Origin: Arbacia lixula
Taxonomy: Eukaryota > Echinodermata > Echinoidea > Arbacioida > Arbaciidae
DNA length: 64,000 nucleotides
Assembly: GCA_963669155.1 (NCBI GenBank)
Contig: OZ022585.1
Location: 10,767,378-10,831,377, forward strand
Direction of reading: 5' to 3'
Of the stretch, positions 24,384 through 39,400 are shown piece by piece. Position 1 is the stretch's first letter; every line of letters begins with the position of its first letter. The notes under the pieces are model-generated. The model did no database searches. It worked only from the letters and a program-made list of their open reading frames with translations, and was not told the origin of the DNA. Both the position numbers and the translations under genes were made by a program.

Positions 24384-26268
24384 GTATGCACAATACAACC
24401 CTTACAACCCTTGACCTCCGATGCTAGGGACACCGGTCAATTCACGACAGGACATCGGACATACTTAAACGATGTGTCAAGGATGGGGGCGATTAGAAAA
24501 ATCGAGGAGAGATGGGAAAATTGGAACTCCCTGTTATCTTCGTCCGATCATCCCATGATTCTACCTGAGAGCCCCGGCCATCGTGCGATGACCATGGGTG
24601 TCCGGCCGGCAACCGGTCCAAAATGGCCAAAAAACACATCAGAAGTACATTGTAAACCTAACTGGAGTGAAATGTGACCTAGGCATAACCAGTTCTTCAC
24701 TGAGCACGCATATACAGGTATGCGGGCTGGCTTTTTTTCTACTCAGACACAAAGCGGCATGACTCCCATACAATCTGCTGTTCGGACAATGGACAACAGG
24801 CTACATGTATTTATAAACTTCAAACAACTTATAGGACATAATAAAGCCACTCCCCTTTGGTAAACTGAAGTTCCATGGCAAATTTTGACAACTTTACAGG
24901 GCCAGGGTCTACAAAGCCAGGTAATGTAACCATGAGCAAGGACTGACATTAAGAGTGATTCAGACATGTGATGCTATCATGTCTTTAGCTATGAATGATG
25001 TTAGGAAATTGACAATAATTAAATCATTAATTAAAGCATATATATGAACTCCACATCAGGAAATGGCAAAGACTGCAAGTATTCTTAATCCTAAACGTGC
25101 CACCTGTGGAATATTTCAGAATATTTTCTGGCACACGAAGGGATAATCAATTCAATGATGAACTATTTACCCAGACTAATGGGTATTACACCCAATCCAT
25201 GGTTTACATTTTAAGTTATATGAATGGTCTAGATGCAATCTGTCATCTGAATGTTAGCAATTGAAGGTCAGCAGTATGTATGACTAAGTCCATGGCATAC
25301 AAATGCTAAAAAATTTGGGTCTAGTCAATATATTCTGTAGAGGAGGCTCATTATTGTAAACTGTCGTAAGTCCTGAGTGATGCTACCAACCCTCTATAAT
25401 GGGTGATAATGTATTTATTCATCTCCAAGCCATACTATGAACATCCCCCCTAACCTAGGAGTGGTAATGATTTAATTTTCATGACAATTCTTCTGAAGGA
25501 GAGCACTGGGGTGAGCGGGATTGGTTTGACTCCGGGTTTGAGGAGTCGGTGTCTTCGCTCGGTCAGGGTCTACGCAGGACCAGATCCAAGGACCAGAGTG
25601 ATGGTAGGAGTAATGACGTCGATCCAGCCTGTGAGACACACCAGCTGGACGTCCCCAAACCCAACCACCCGCTATTGAAACGGTCGTGGTCCAGCAGCGA
25701 GAAAACTGACAACGAACTTAAGCTGCTTCTCCCCGACCAGCGTCGCTGTTCCTCAGACAAGCCACGGCTGAGCAGTGGGTATGAGACGGGTACAAGCCAG
25801 GAGCAGGCGAGTTGGGATTGGCCCAATCTGTCGAGTGAAGGAGAGGAGGAGGACGAGGACGAGAAGAAGGAGGGTCAAGGGAATGGAGCAGTTCGCCTGG
25901 ATGATAGCGGAAACCCAGCCAGTCTTAGAGACTCCTGGGAGCAGTCTGGCCTGAGTCGGAGTGAAGGCCATGCTGAGCAGGACGCTGAAGGTGCCATCAG
26001 CTCTCGGGACTCCGCACATCCTGACAGCTCTAGAAACGTGGAAAGAGCCAACAGCGAGCTGAGTAAAGACTCAGACTTTGAGGACATGGCTCAGCAAGGC
26101 TTACGCCTTCAGATTTTCCACGGTCTTTCAGAACGTTACGCAGAACATGCATCATGGGATCCGGAGCAGGTACTCAGCATCTACTAGTGGTTTTCCAGGG
26201 CATCACCCTACCTGATTCCTCTATATATGTAAAAAAAAATTAAATGATATATCTATCTTTCCCATTAT

Positions 26269-26323
<55 letters not shown>

Positions 26324-29300
26324 CGTCATCTATCCCTTGAGCTAGCCATCCATTCTTCCATCCATTCATCTATCCAGCCAACCATCCATACAAATATATA
26401 TCTTTCTACGGATCCAAACCAGCCAGTCATCCATCCTTCCATCCATGTATCTTTATACATGTATCTTTGTATCCATTTATCAATATCCATCTATCTTCAT
26501 ATCTATATATTGATTTATCCATATCCATCTATCTTCATATCCATTCACCCATCTAGCCATTCATACCGTCAGCCAGCTATTGATCCATCAATCTACTAAT
26601 CTGTAAAAGTGGAGATTTTCGCGGTGCAGAAATTTTCGCTCATTTTGCGTGGCGTTTATTTGGCGCGAAAATAAAAACGTGCAAAGATATTTGTGCCTAA
26701 ACGAAGTTCATGTATGCGCGCTTGCTTTGTGCTTTGTGTGGCAGTGGTAAGTTGAGTGAATTGATCGTCCAAAGGGCTGGACAACCCGCGAAATTAAAAA
26801 CCCGCAAAATTCATGTTACTCCGCCGAGCGCAAAAAATTAATCGTGTAAAAATGTCCACTTTTACAGTAATCTATCTACTTATCTATCCACCTGTCTATT
26901 TATCTACCCATCAATCTATTTCTCTCCATTTATCTACAAGTCTACCCATCTGTTTATCTACCCATCTATCTATGTATCTACCCATCTATTTATCTACCCA
27001 TCTATTTATCTATCCATCCATCTATTTATCTACCCATCTATCTATTTATCTATCCATCCATCTATTTATCTGCATATTTGTCTATTTATCTACCCATCTG
27101 TTTACCATTTTATCTATTTATCTATCCTTGTTTCTATTTATCTGTGAATCTTTCTTTTTATCTACCCATCTATCTATTTATCTATTGATCTTTCTATTTA
27201 CCCATCTAAACACACAACAAAAAAGTAAGTCCCCCCTAAGAAAAGTAGCTTAACTTTTTATCAAAGATGTTTTGGGCCCAATAATTTGGCAGGATTGCTC
27301 CATAACTTATTGACTAACTTCTTGTGTAATTATCATGTTGATCCAATTAGTCACGCATGAGTGGGCAAATTTTAAAGGCAAAAATGTCCCTTTTCAAAAG
27401 TGCTTAGTGCTTAGGGGGGACTTACTTTTTTGTTGTGTTTATTTACCTACCCATCTATCTATTTATCCATCTATCTATTTATCTACCCATATATCTATTT
27501 ATCTACCCATCTATCTATTTATCTATCCATTTATTTATCTACCCATATATCTATCTTTCCATCTACCTATTTATTCATTTTTCTTTTTATCTGCCTATTT
27601 ATCTACCCATCCACCTATTTATCTACATATCGTTCTATTTATCTCCCCATCTCTCTATTTATCTACTCATCTATCTATGTATCTATCCATCTAGTTATTT
27701 ACCCATCCATCTATTTATCTATATATCTTTCTATTTATATATCCATCTATCTATTTATCTACCTATCTATCTATTTATCTACCCATCTATCTATGTATTT
27801 ACCTCTCTGTCTTTCTATATATCTCTCCATTTTAAGTATTTATCTTCCCATCTATGTATCTCTTTTTCTATCCATCTTTCTGTTTGTCTACAGATCTGTT
27901 TATCCATCTATCTATTTATCTGCCCATCTATCTATTCATCTTCCCATTATCTATATATATATCCATGTATTTATCTCCTCATCTATGTATTTATCTATCC
28001 ATCTATCTTTTTATCCATATTTCTATTTATCTACCCATCTATCTTTGTATATATCCATATATTCATCTATATTTATCTCCCCATCTAACTATTTATCTAT
28101 CCATCCATCTATATATCTATCCATCTATCTATTTATCTGGTTCTAATTCTGGTGTTGGTAGGGTAAGTTTTCCATTCCTTTTGCAATGTGATTTTTGTGA
28201 CCTTCTTCTGTTCAATCCCTCACTTTGTCATTCTGAGATTTTCTTTCCCATTTTTTCCTTCTCGTCCCTTTATCTTAAATGACTATTAATTGCATGTTGT
28301 TAGCACATACATGTCACCATTTAGGCAAGTCTCTTTTGTGTGTGCTGCCTTGATTTCTAATGAATTGATGTTGTCACCATGGAAGGTCTATGGTGTCATC
28401 GTGCAGTTACCATCCAATGTCTGTGTAAAACTTTGCCGTACAGACCACCTTATACTTGTCCAAAAGTATTTCTCATTATCCATCCTTCTATTTATCTATG
28501 CATCTATGCTTGTATATATCCATCTATTCATCTATATTTATCTACCCTTCTAACTATTTATCTATCCATCCATCTATTTATCTACCCATCTTTCTATTTA
28601 TCTACCCATTTGTTTATCTACCCATCTATCTATGTATTCATCCATCTATTCATCTATATTTATCTCCCCATCTAACTATTTATCTATCCATCCATCTCTG
28701 TATCTATAAATCTATCTATTTATCTATCCATCTTTCTATTTACCCATCTATGCTTGTATATATCCATCTATTCATCTATATTTATCTCCCCTTCCAACTA
28801 TTTATCTATCCATCCATCTATGTATCTATCCTTCCTATTTATCTACCCATGTATCTATATACCCCTCCATCTATTTATCTATCCATCTTTCTATTTATCT
28901 ACCCATCTGTTTATCTACCCATCTATCTTTGTATTCATCCATCTATTCATCTTTATTTATCTCCCCATCTAACTATTTATCTATCCATCCATCTATGTAT
29001 CTATCCTTCTATCTATTTATATATCCATCTATTTATCTATCCATCTATTTATCTACCCATCTACTTATCTGCCCATCTATTTATCTATCCACCTATCTTT
29101 GTATCCATCTGTTTATCTATCCATCTATGCTTGTATATATCCATCTATTCATCTATTCATATATATTTATCTCCCCTTCTAACTATTTATCTATCCATCC
29201 ATCTTTTTATCTATCCATCTATCTATTCATCTTTCCATGTATCTATTTATCTATCTATCTTTTTATCTACCCATCTATCTATATATCTATTTATCTGCCC

Positions 29301-32300
29301 ATCTATTTATCTACCCATCTATCTTTGTATCCATCCGTGTATTTATCTATCCATCTATCTATTTATCAACCCATTTATCTATTTGTCTACCCATCTTATG
29401 TTTTCATCTATTCATCTATATTTATCTCCCCATCTAACTATTTATCTATCCATCTATCTGTTCATCTATCCATCTTTCTATTTATCCATCTTTCTTTTTA
29501 CCCATCTATACTTGTATATGTCCATCTATCCATCTATTCATCTATATTTCTCTCCCCTTCTAACTATTTATCTATCCATCCATCTATTTATCTATCCATC
29601 TATCTATTTATCTACCCATCTATCTATTTATCTACTCATCTATCTATTTATCTACCCATCTATCTATTTATCTATCCATCTATTTATTCATCTATCTGTC
29701 TATCTATCTACCCATCTGTTTACCCATCTATCTATGTATTCATCCATCCATTTATCTGCCCATCTATCTCTTTATCTGCCCATCTATCTATTTATCTATC
29801 TGTCTATTCATCTATCCATCTATCCATCCATACATCCATCCATCCATGAATTAATCCATCCACCTGTCTATTCAACCATAAGGGTAATGCTCATTATATG
29901 ACACCCATATAGATCCCTGTCATTTGATTGTTTGTTTGATATTGATCATTCAGTCCACTTACAATAATGTCATCACCGAGCTATTTTGGATCCATTTATA
30001 GTGCAATTTTGAATCCATACGGTATTGTCCAATGCACGCTCGCCGCTGCAAAAAATTGACCTTTATTACAATAAATCCAAATCCAAGGATGCAATTCTCA
30101 CTAAACATGGTACACAGATAGATCACTACTTGGGGATAGACTGGTGACATTTTGGGTAAAATTTATGAAAGGACAGAGGTCAAAGGTCAACAAACTTTGC
30201 CAAAATTGGCTAAAAACTGCCCCAAACTTTATATTTTTCACAATAAATCAAAATCCAATGGCGCAATTCCAACCAAACATAGTCAAAAGATGGATCACTA
30301 TTTTGGGGTAGACAGGTGACATTTTTGGTGAAATTGCTGGAAGGTCAGAGGTCAAAGAGGAAAAACAGAATATATTTTCATTTCACATAGGACTTCAATG
30401 GTACATTGACCACCAAACATACAGATTTTCTGAGAATTAATCTAAATAGAGCTAGCCAAGAGGCGGAGGTATATTTATCGACTGCGTGGCAGTTGAATTG
30501 CTCTAGTTTTTTCATTCGTGAAATGGACAGAATATTTCAATTGGTGAAAGATGAAATGAATGATCCTTTCAACTCGGCTATGCCTCGTTGAATGGATCTT
30601 TTCATCTTTCACCTCATGATTTATTCTGTCCATTGCACTCATAAGCATTCATTATTTGTATACTGTTCTCCATCCATTGTAGGTTAAGCGAGTCATCCAC
30701 TGTGCGGTTGATCAAACTTCTTCAAAAGACCTTGCTGTTATGAAGATGGAATACTCATTCCCAGAGTGCGACAAGGCTTCCACACCCTCTGTCTCCCTGA
30801 GTATTGCGTGTAGTTCTGAGGATATTTTCATCAGCTCAGAAAGTAAGTTTATTTTTGTTTCAAATGTTCCTCATGTTCATCATATGAAATGTGGATATTA
30901 AGTCCTCTGGCTGCTATTTGTGTAGGGAATATTGATTTATACATGCTGGTGAATGAAGTTTGCACAGGACATAGGACTTCTGATGGTCAGGTAGTTTACA
31001 TTTTGGTTGAATATATTTCTATTAAATTCAAACTATTCTACAAAGGGGTCTCCCTGTAGTAGAAATTAATTGGCAATTGGATATCAAATTTGTCTTCCCC
31101 ACAAACATCAAATTTGTCTTAATTTCTCACAAATTTTCCCAAATAAGCTTTGATATTACAATTTGTTGAATTTGATTTCTTTCCATCATTTGCAGGATCC
31201 TCGGCAGCACATGTTGGTGACACTGAAGGTGAAGCACCCAATCAACACTCTGAGGTACAATGTCACATTTTATACCCTCACATACCATTATATAGCTTTG
31301 TGATGCTCCATTTGTGGTCTAATTCCTCAGAGACCATTTTATAAGATGAAAGCTCATAGGACCCTCTGCCCCCTCCTCCCTGCCCCCACCTCAATAGATG
31401 ACGTGTCAGGTATTGATGATTTCATACATGGAATCTCACCTAGCATGCTGAGGTACTGTGATGCTCTTGTATTCCATGTCCTCAGAGACCATTCTGTAGG
31501 ATGGGGCCACAATACCAAGCATGTTTAAAGAAATGGATATCCATCCCTTTGAACAAGATTTGAAGCGGCCACTCAATATTCATAACTGGCAGCTGCTCTT
31601 AACAATATGATGCATATGCGATTGCATCATGTTCACCTGGATTTTATGATAGGTTATGCATATTTCTAAATGTGAATACATTTTGTCAATTTTGTTAATT
31701 TTGTCAGGAAGTGCTTATTATGTTGTTAACAAGGTCAAGTGAAAACAACATTTGATATTTTTCAAGATGAAAATATAAGATTCGGCACAGCTGGGCACGT
31801 TTTTCGTGTAATAGAGAATTTTTTGAAGGAGTATGATGCAGAACCGTGTGAAATCGAGACTTTTGGATTGCAACTTGAAATCACATTGATATATTCCTTG
31901 ATTGAATTTTTATAGATGCATTGTAGGTATTACATGTCGCAACTGCGCAGGCATATGGTGTGAGGATGTTTCTTCTACGCATCCTAGTTTGATTATACGT
32001 TTGATTACATGTTGTTACATGTTGTGAGGATGTTTCTTCTATGCATCCTAGTTTGATTATACGTTTGATTACATGTTGTTACATGTTGTGAGGATGTTTC
32101 TTCTACGCATCCTAGTTTGATTATACGTTTGATTACATGTTGTTACATGTTGTGAGGATGTTTCTTCTATGCATCCTAGTTTGATTATACGTTTGATTAC
32201 ATGTTGTTACATGTTGTGAGGATGTTTCTTCTACGCATCCTAGTTTGATTATACGTTTGATTACGTGTTGTTACATGTTGTGAACCTTGTTCCAGTTAGG

Positions 32301-33412
32301 ATGTCAACATTTGCCATAGAACTGCAGTAACCACAGGGATGTGACTTAATGGTGTCCTATATGGTATTTGAAGTTTATTCTTAGCCTGTTGTCTATTATC
32401 CAAACAGCGTTAATGTATAAGAGCCGTGCTTATTTTAGCATCTGAGCAGAAAAAAGCCAGCCCGCATACAAGCAGGCTCAGTACTAAATGAGTTAACATG
32501 TTGAGAAATAGCAGTGTGGTATAGCAGTGGCAGCTCAGACTTACAAAATTATTTTGACATAATTAGCATAGAGTAATACCAGCCGAGGATACTGGGCCAT
32601 ATGAGATGCAGAAATTCAGTCATCTGATATTTTTGGGTGTTTTCAACCTTTTTTAGGGTTTGGCCTCTTTGGACTTGACTTGGCACTAGAATCAGATTAT
32701 AATTTACGTTTACGTTCTTCCATTCATTTTTGTACATCATTGCCATGAACTAAAGTTAGTGCGCTCAGCATGATTCAATGTTTTCTAGTATGGTAGCCTT
32801 CATGCATCACATCGCATTTGATGATGTACAGACACCAGCCACAGCTGAGGGTACCCACGAGGTCGATGATGAGCCTATCACAGCAGAGGTTGTCCGGGGA
32901 GGGGTGCTCAACGGTGAGACTAAAAACGACCTGCAGATACATCTGGAACAGCTAGCCTACTGCCAGGCCATGAAGACACCCTACTGCAAAGACTGCGCAT
33001 TGGTAAGGATAGAAGGGAGGGAACCCGGGCCCTGTTTTATAACAACATTTTGTTTGATTGCAACTCGATTTGCGATCAATTTCAAATGGTAAATCTATAT
33101 AAGAGGTTTGGCCTTGTGATTGATGTGAATTGTAACTGTTTACAAGGGTTTTTGACTAGCAATTGATTCAAATCAGTCACAACTCTTTATTAGAATGGCC
33201 CTTGTAGGATCCTCTTACCAAATCAAATCGATACGATTCCGTGGCGCCAAGATTTTGAATGTTGTAAATGACAAGCTTAAACAAACTGTTTTCTTAAGAA
33301 GATTCAAATGTAATTTAATTTAATGTTATTCAAAAAGTATAATTGTCATTCAACATCATTTTTTGTTCTGATAATACCGTTACCCACCTGATATAGTATG
33401 TATATGCATGAC

Positions 33413-33450
<38 letters not shown>

Positions 33451-36400
33451 GTTATGGCTTTTGATGCGTGTATTCCCTTTGTTACTTTCTACGTTGTAGT
33501 ATGATGAATCATTATACCTAATTTAAATGTATTATATGTTTGTAATGTTGGTTAAAGGTACCTCCTGCTTACTCAAGCCTCTGCCACGAAGTGGCCGGAG
33601 GCATTGTGTTTTCGGGTTGTCCATCCGTCAGTACGTATGTCCGTCGGTCCGTCCCGAATCCGTATAGGCAATATCTTGAGAACAGTGAACCAGATTTGCT
33701 TCAAACTTGGTGCAAAAAATTGACCTTTTTCACAATAAATCCAAGTCCAAGGATGTAGTTCTCATTAAACATGGTACACAGATGGATCACTACTTGGGGA
33801 TAGACTGATGAAATTTTTGGTAAAATTCCTGAAAGGTCAGAGGTCAAAGGTCAATGAACTTTGCCAAAATTGGCTAAAAACTGACAGAACTTTATATTTT
33901 TCACAATAAATCCAAATCCAATGGTACATTACCAACTAAACATGGTGCAAAGATGGATCACTACTTGGGGCTAGACTGGTGACATTAATTGGTGAAATAT
34001 CTCAAAGGTCAGAGGTCTAAGGTCAATGAACTTTGCCAAAAATTACCTAAAGATTGCCCCTAAATTGATATTTCTCAAAGTAAATCCAAATCCAATGGTA
34101 CATTACAAACTAAACATGGTGCAAAGATGGATCACTACTTGGGGTTAGACTGATAACATTTTTTGTGAAATTTCTCAAAGGTCAGAGGTCAAAGGTCAAT
34201 GCACTTTGCCTAAATTGGCTATTTTTCACATTGAATCCAAATCTAATGATTCAATTCAAACAAACATGGTACAGAGATGTGTCACTTCATGAAGGGAGAC
34301 TGGTGAAAGTTTGGGTAAAATTCCTGAAAGGTCAGAGGTCAAAGGTTTATGAACTTTGCCAAAATTTGCTGAAAATTGCCCCCAAATTAATACTTTTCAC
34401 AATAAATCCCAATCCAATTATGCATTTCAAGAAAACATGGTAAAAGAATCACAGGGATACAAGGATGAATTTAGACAGACGGGTTAGATTGGAAGTCAAA
34501 GAAGTCAGAGGTCAACGGTCAAATGAACACTGCCAAACTTCGCTAAACATTGAAAAACAGAATAAATGGTATTTTCATTTCACATAGGAATTCACTGGAA
34601 CATTCCCAAACAAACAAACAGATGGTCTGAAAATAATCTGAATAGAGCTAGCAAAGAGGTGGAGGCATATTTATCGACTACGTGGCAGTTGAATTGCTCT
34701 AGTTTTTGGAGGTCTCCGTCGTCTTAGACAGGAATAACCGTCTCGTTCAGGGCATTCTTTAATCTAAATTACATTTTTGGACATACCCCCAAATAGAAAG
34801 AGACTGATTTTTAAGTCTGCCGTAATTTATGCTTTTTCTCAAGTTTGTTTCTTTGTATTTTTATGTTTTTACGTTGATGCAAGAAATACAATTGAATTGA
34901 ATTGAAATGAGAACACCATCCCTTGTATCCATGGTGATGCAGGTGCAGGTCCTTCTGGATGAGTTGAAGGAGCACTACTGGACGAATGAACTGGCATCGT
35001 GCATGCAATGCCGGCAGGTTGCAGAATATTACTGGATTCACAGTACCCGCTGCCGCCGCCGGACAAAGTGCCTGGTGCCTTTTTGTGACTTCTTCAAGGA
35101 ATTGTAAGTAATGGCTCTTCTTTCAAACAGCGTCTCCCTGGTGGGAACCATTGTTGAAAAAGTTGTAACATTTGGTCGTGAACACTGATTAATTTGTTTG
35201 ACTTACCCTTTCGGACTAAGGATATGAAATGGCGGTGGAAGCCCAGCCAAGCAGGACTTTTTGTTCCCTTAGCAGAAAGTTAAGTTTGCGCCCCCCCCCC
35301 CCCCCCCCATACATGCTGTTGAGCAGGACCAGTGTGTACAGATAGATTTTGAAATTGAAATTTTGACTTTTGAGGTATTGCTTTTTTTTTTTTGGGGGGG
35401 GGGATAAATAATCATTTGCTGGGGATTCAAACAAACAATATGAATTGGCGTGGGTGGAGGGAGGGGGGAAAATGTTAAACCATTATTTGCAGGTGGTTCT
35501 TTTTAGCCTTACTGTGGAGGCTGAGATCAACTATATACCCAGCTGCCTATACCTGATTGCAGTCAGTGATTTGCAATGGACATGTAGAAATGCATACTAT
35601 ACCCAGGACGAATAAACAGTAGAAACCTGTAGAGAAAAAACATTAGAACTTGTACTAGAAATTTTCTACTGGTTTGAATATGGAAAGTGGAATGATTTCC
35701 AGTAGAAACCATTAGAAAAATACCAGTAGAACCCATTGGTTTCTAATGGTTTCTACTGGTCTTTAGTACCATTAGACTCTACAGGTTTCTACTGGTTTGA
35801 TTTTGCAGTTCCTCTTCCAACCAGGAGACTCTACATGGTTTCAGAAAAAACAGAAGAAACTATTAGATGATCTCTACTGGTTTCTCAATCTCCTCGGGTC
35901 CCCTAAAATTTTGGTCTCATTTCCATTTCTTTCTCTTAATTTTGCAAAAATTTAAGATGATCGTGACTACTGAAAAGTTGATCAACTATTTTGTTTATTT
36001 AGTTATTATTTTTTTTTTTTTTGGACAGACTCTGTTGTTAAACAGACAAACCAGCACAGGATGTATTTTGTGTGTGTGAGGTCGTTGTGAAAACATGTTT
36101 AAGACAGAGTACCCCATTTGAGATTAAAAAATGAAATTGTGTAAATTCCAAAAAAAAATGGGAGCTACATATTGTGGAAGAACTTTCCATTCTATATTAA
36201 AACTGGAAAGTGACGTTGAGTGGAATTCTATTGATCTTAGATTTCAAGTAGGTTTTGGATGTGGTTCCTGTAGTCTAGAGATCAAGACCCCAATCAGCAC
36301 TCATCACTCCAATTCCCTCCAAACTGTTCCCATTATAATAATAGTAATATTATATATTTATAGAGTGCAGAAACTATTCCATAAAGTATATATTCCACTG

Positions 36401-39400
36401 CGCTCTGTAGGACTCCCAGAATGCTTGTTATCAATTAAATAGATGTGTTTTGAGCTTTGATTTAAAGCTATGTTTACGGATGGTGCTTTCCTAACTTCCA
36501 AGGGTAAGCTATTCCAGAGCTTGGGGGCTACACAAGCAAATGCTCGATAACCTAGCGTTACTTTTGTTTTGAAGGCTGAAATATGTAAAAGCAGAGGATC
36601 CATTGAACTGCACAACTTGCGACCATGATTACTGGTTTCATACCTCAATAATTCTGTAATGTAGCCAGGAGCCTGCCTGCTGGCAGCTGCAAAGCAGTAC
36701 TATGGTTGCCAAGAAACAAAGCATTTCAAACATAAACATGGACATTTTTTCATGAAAACGTTTGTGAAGCTATGACTGAGGAGTTATTCTTCGGATGACG
36801 GAAAGAGCACACTGCCCTAAACGTGGATACTAATACTCTCTCTTTCAGATTTTGAAAGAAAACTCTATAAATTCTATAACTTTTGGTTTCAAACTTAAGC
36901 TAAAAATAGTCTTTCTAAGTCTTATCAAAATAAAACAAAACATCTCTCCTCTTTTCACTCTTTCTTCATTTCACAAGTGGGTCAATTATCCAAAAGAATA
37001 CAACCATGTGGTGTTACCAAAACTTTAACTATTTTCTAAATAGTATTTATTAGTACACTCTCACCATGGAATCATTCAAAGAACATTTATATGACTGAGT
37101 GTATACTTTCCTGTTTTAGTGGGAAAGTGCCTACACCTAACAATGTGATATCCTTGTTTCTTCTCCATGCAGACGAAACGGAATTCTAGAAGAGCTCGGG
37201 GCTGTAGATTCGTTCACAGAAGCTTTTGCCTGTTTGCAAATGAGCACTCACATGTATCTTCTCGAGAAATTCCATGATTTGGAAGAATTAAAGAAGAAGC
37301 AGGTCAATGGACACAAGATTTGGGTAAGACTCTGACATACATTAGATTAATTACTTGTGATAATAATTACAATAATGTGCCATTTTTATCAAGCGCAAGT
37401 CACCCCAAGAGTCTCTATACACCGGAAATAAAGAAAAACAGAACTATAGAGGGAAGAAGGTAGTTACAGTAATAAGTTAACAATGTTTTTTTAACTTTTT
37501 TCCTTTGATCAAAGAAAATTGTCTGTATTGTATGAAAAGGTAAGTATTGAACATAGAGTTGCAATTCTCTGTTGAGTCTGCTTATTTAACCCTTTTCTGA
37601 CTGGGCTTTTTGAGAGCAGGTTTTGACTGGGGGGGTTCAGTTTGACACCCCCCCCCCCCCCCCCTTTATATTTTGGCCACGGAATGTTGAATCAACGCAA
37701 ACATTTGCATAGAGATACATGTTAATGCCTAGTTACTAGGCTGAGGAGAACATGGCTACAACTGAGTCTGTTAACAACTATGTCTGGAAAATACAGACTA
37801 GGCCCCCTAATCCCTCTGACTGCCCTGGATCCTCTTTTTCGCCTGCTCCACAGGCAAGGAAGAGGATCTAGGGCAGTCAGATGGGTTAGGGCCTAGTCTG
37901 TATTACCAGACATAGTTGTTAACAGACTCTGTTGTGACCACGTACTCTTCAGCCTAGTAACTAGGCTACGTGTGCTCCTAAGGACCTAGATGAACAAAGG
38001 TCAAAATACAAGCTCACACGGACTGCCCTGGGAAACATGCTGTACATGTAGCAGTTAACTCGACAAAATGGTTGAGTAAATCGGAGGTTGTGGCTGTGAT
38101 GTTGTGCTCGTTGTGGTCTGGTGATGCCCGAGATGAGCCGGATTTCAGGAGGCAGAGAGATCTGAACAAGATTGTGGTGTATTTTGAAGAGCATCTCGCA
38201 TTGATTGAGCAAGCAGCGGTGTTGAAGTGTGTCCCAGCCAAGAGATGACAGCATGGTGGTGACACTAGATTCTCTTCTGTAATCATGTAGGACGAATCTG
38301 GCAGCTTGTCTCTGTATGCCCTCTATGAGACACAGTCATCTGCAAACAATCTTATTGATGATGATACGTTGTCGCATATGTCATTGATGTACATGAGAAA
38401 TAGTGCTGGACCAAGGACTGATCCCTGAGCGACCCCAGAGAGGACATCCGCTGATGGTGATGTGGCTCCATTTACCGACACAGTTTGGGATCGGCCAGTC
38501 AGGAAACCCTGGATACAGTTAATAGTTGGTCCTTGGATGCCGTAGTACTTCAGCTTGTGAACTAGCTTTCGATGTGACACCCTGTCAAATGCCTTGCTGA
38601 AATCAAGGAAGATCACGTCAGTTTGATGCTGCTGGTTGATGTTGCTAGCCCAATCATTAACGGCTTCCACAAGCTGGGTTTCACAAGAACGTCCTTGCCG
38701 GAATCCATGTTGATTGGGAGTGAGGATGTCATTTTTTTGCCAAAAACTTGGACATGTGGCTCAAAACGATCTTCAGACCTCTTCACAACCTCAGTACATT
38801 ATATTATGTCAATATGTCAAAGTATGGTAACATGTATTTGATGTATGTTTTTTTTTAATTTGTGTTTGTATTATTGTGTGAGTTGTGAAAACAATCAACT
38901 AAACTTAAATCTTGAAATTGTTGCATAAAATTGAAATTGACTTTCTGAAATGGTTACATGTACAGCCCATGGGGATGTTAGAACCCGACCATGATCTCAA
39001 GATGCTCCATAGTTTTAACCATTTCCCTTATAGCAGTAACAATTTGAAAGCGTTGTCATATTTCAAATGTTCCTTAAATGTTTCTATGGTGAGAGTGTAC
39101 TAATAAATACAACTACACAATGTTACCGGAAGCATTTTTTTTTCCAGAAAAGTACTTGTCATTCTTGTTTCTTCATACTTGTAATTCGTTCTCCCAGGAA
39201 AATATATTACTTATTTTCCAAGCAATGGTGCCATGATCGAAATTGACATATTGACAACTGTTTAGCATTATACTGCCTTAATCGCACAAAAGAAAACAAG
39301 TGACAAATCACTCAAATCTGGGTCATTGGTATTCTTAGATTGTACCCAGCAGATCCCTACATATGGCCAAAATGTGGACAAGAAATATTCATCTGGCTTT

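Noticed and set aside
27430..29901. Long open frames (up to 481 codons) reading Ile/Tyr/Leu/Ser-rich protein
   Set aside because: They run through ATCT-type arrays that contain no stop codon in any + frame; several frames are open at once and the peptide is a translation of the repeat.
31959..32282. CRISPR-like appearance of regularly repeated 64-bp units
   Set aside because: Units are directly adjacent with no unique spacers and the genome is eukaryotic; it is a minisatellite.
32778..32831. Upstream in-frame extension of exon 5 reading from ATG at 32778
   Set aside because: A clean acceptor at 32831 joins exon 4 in phase, and the extension has no support.
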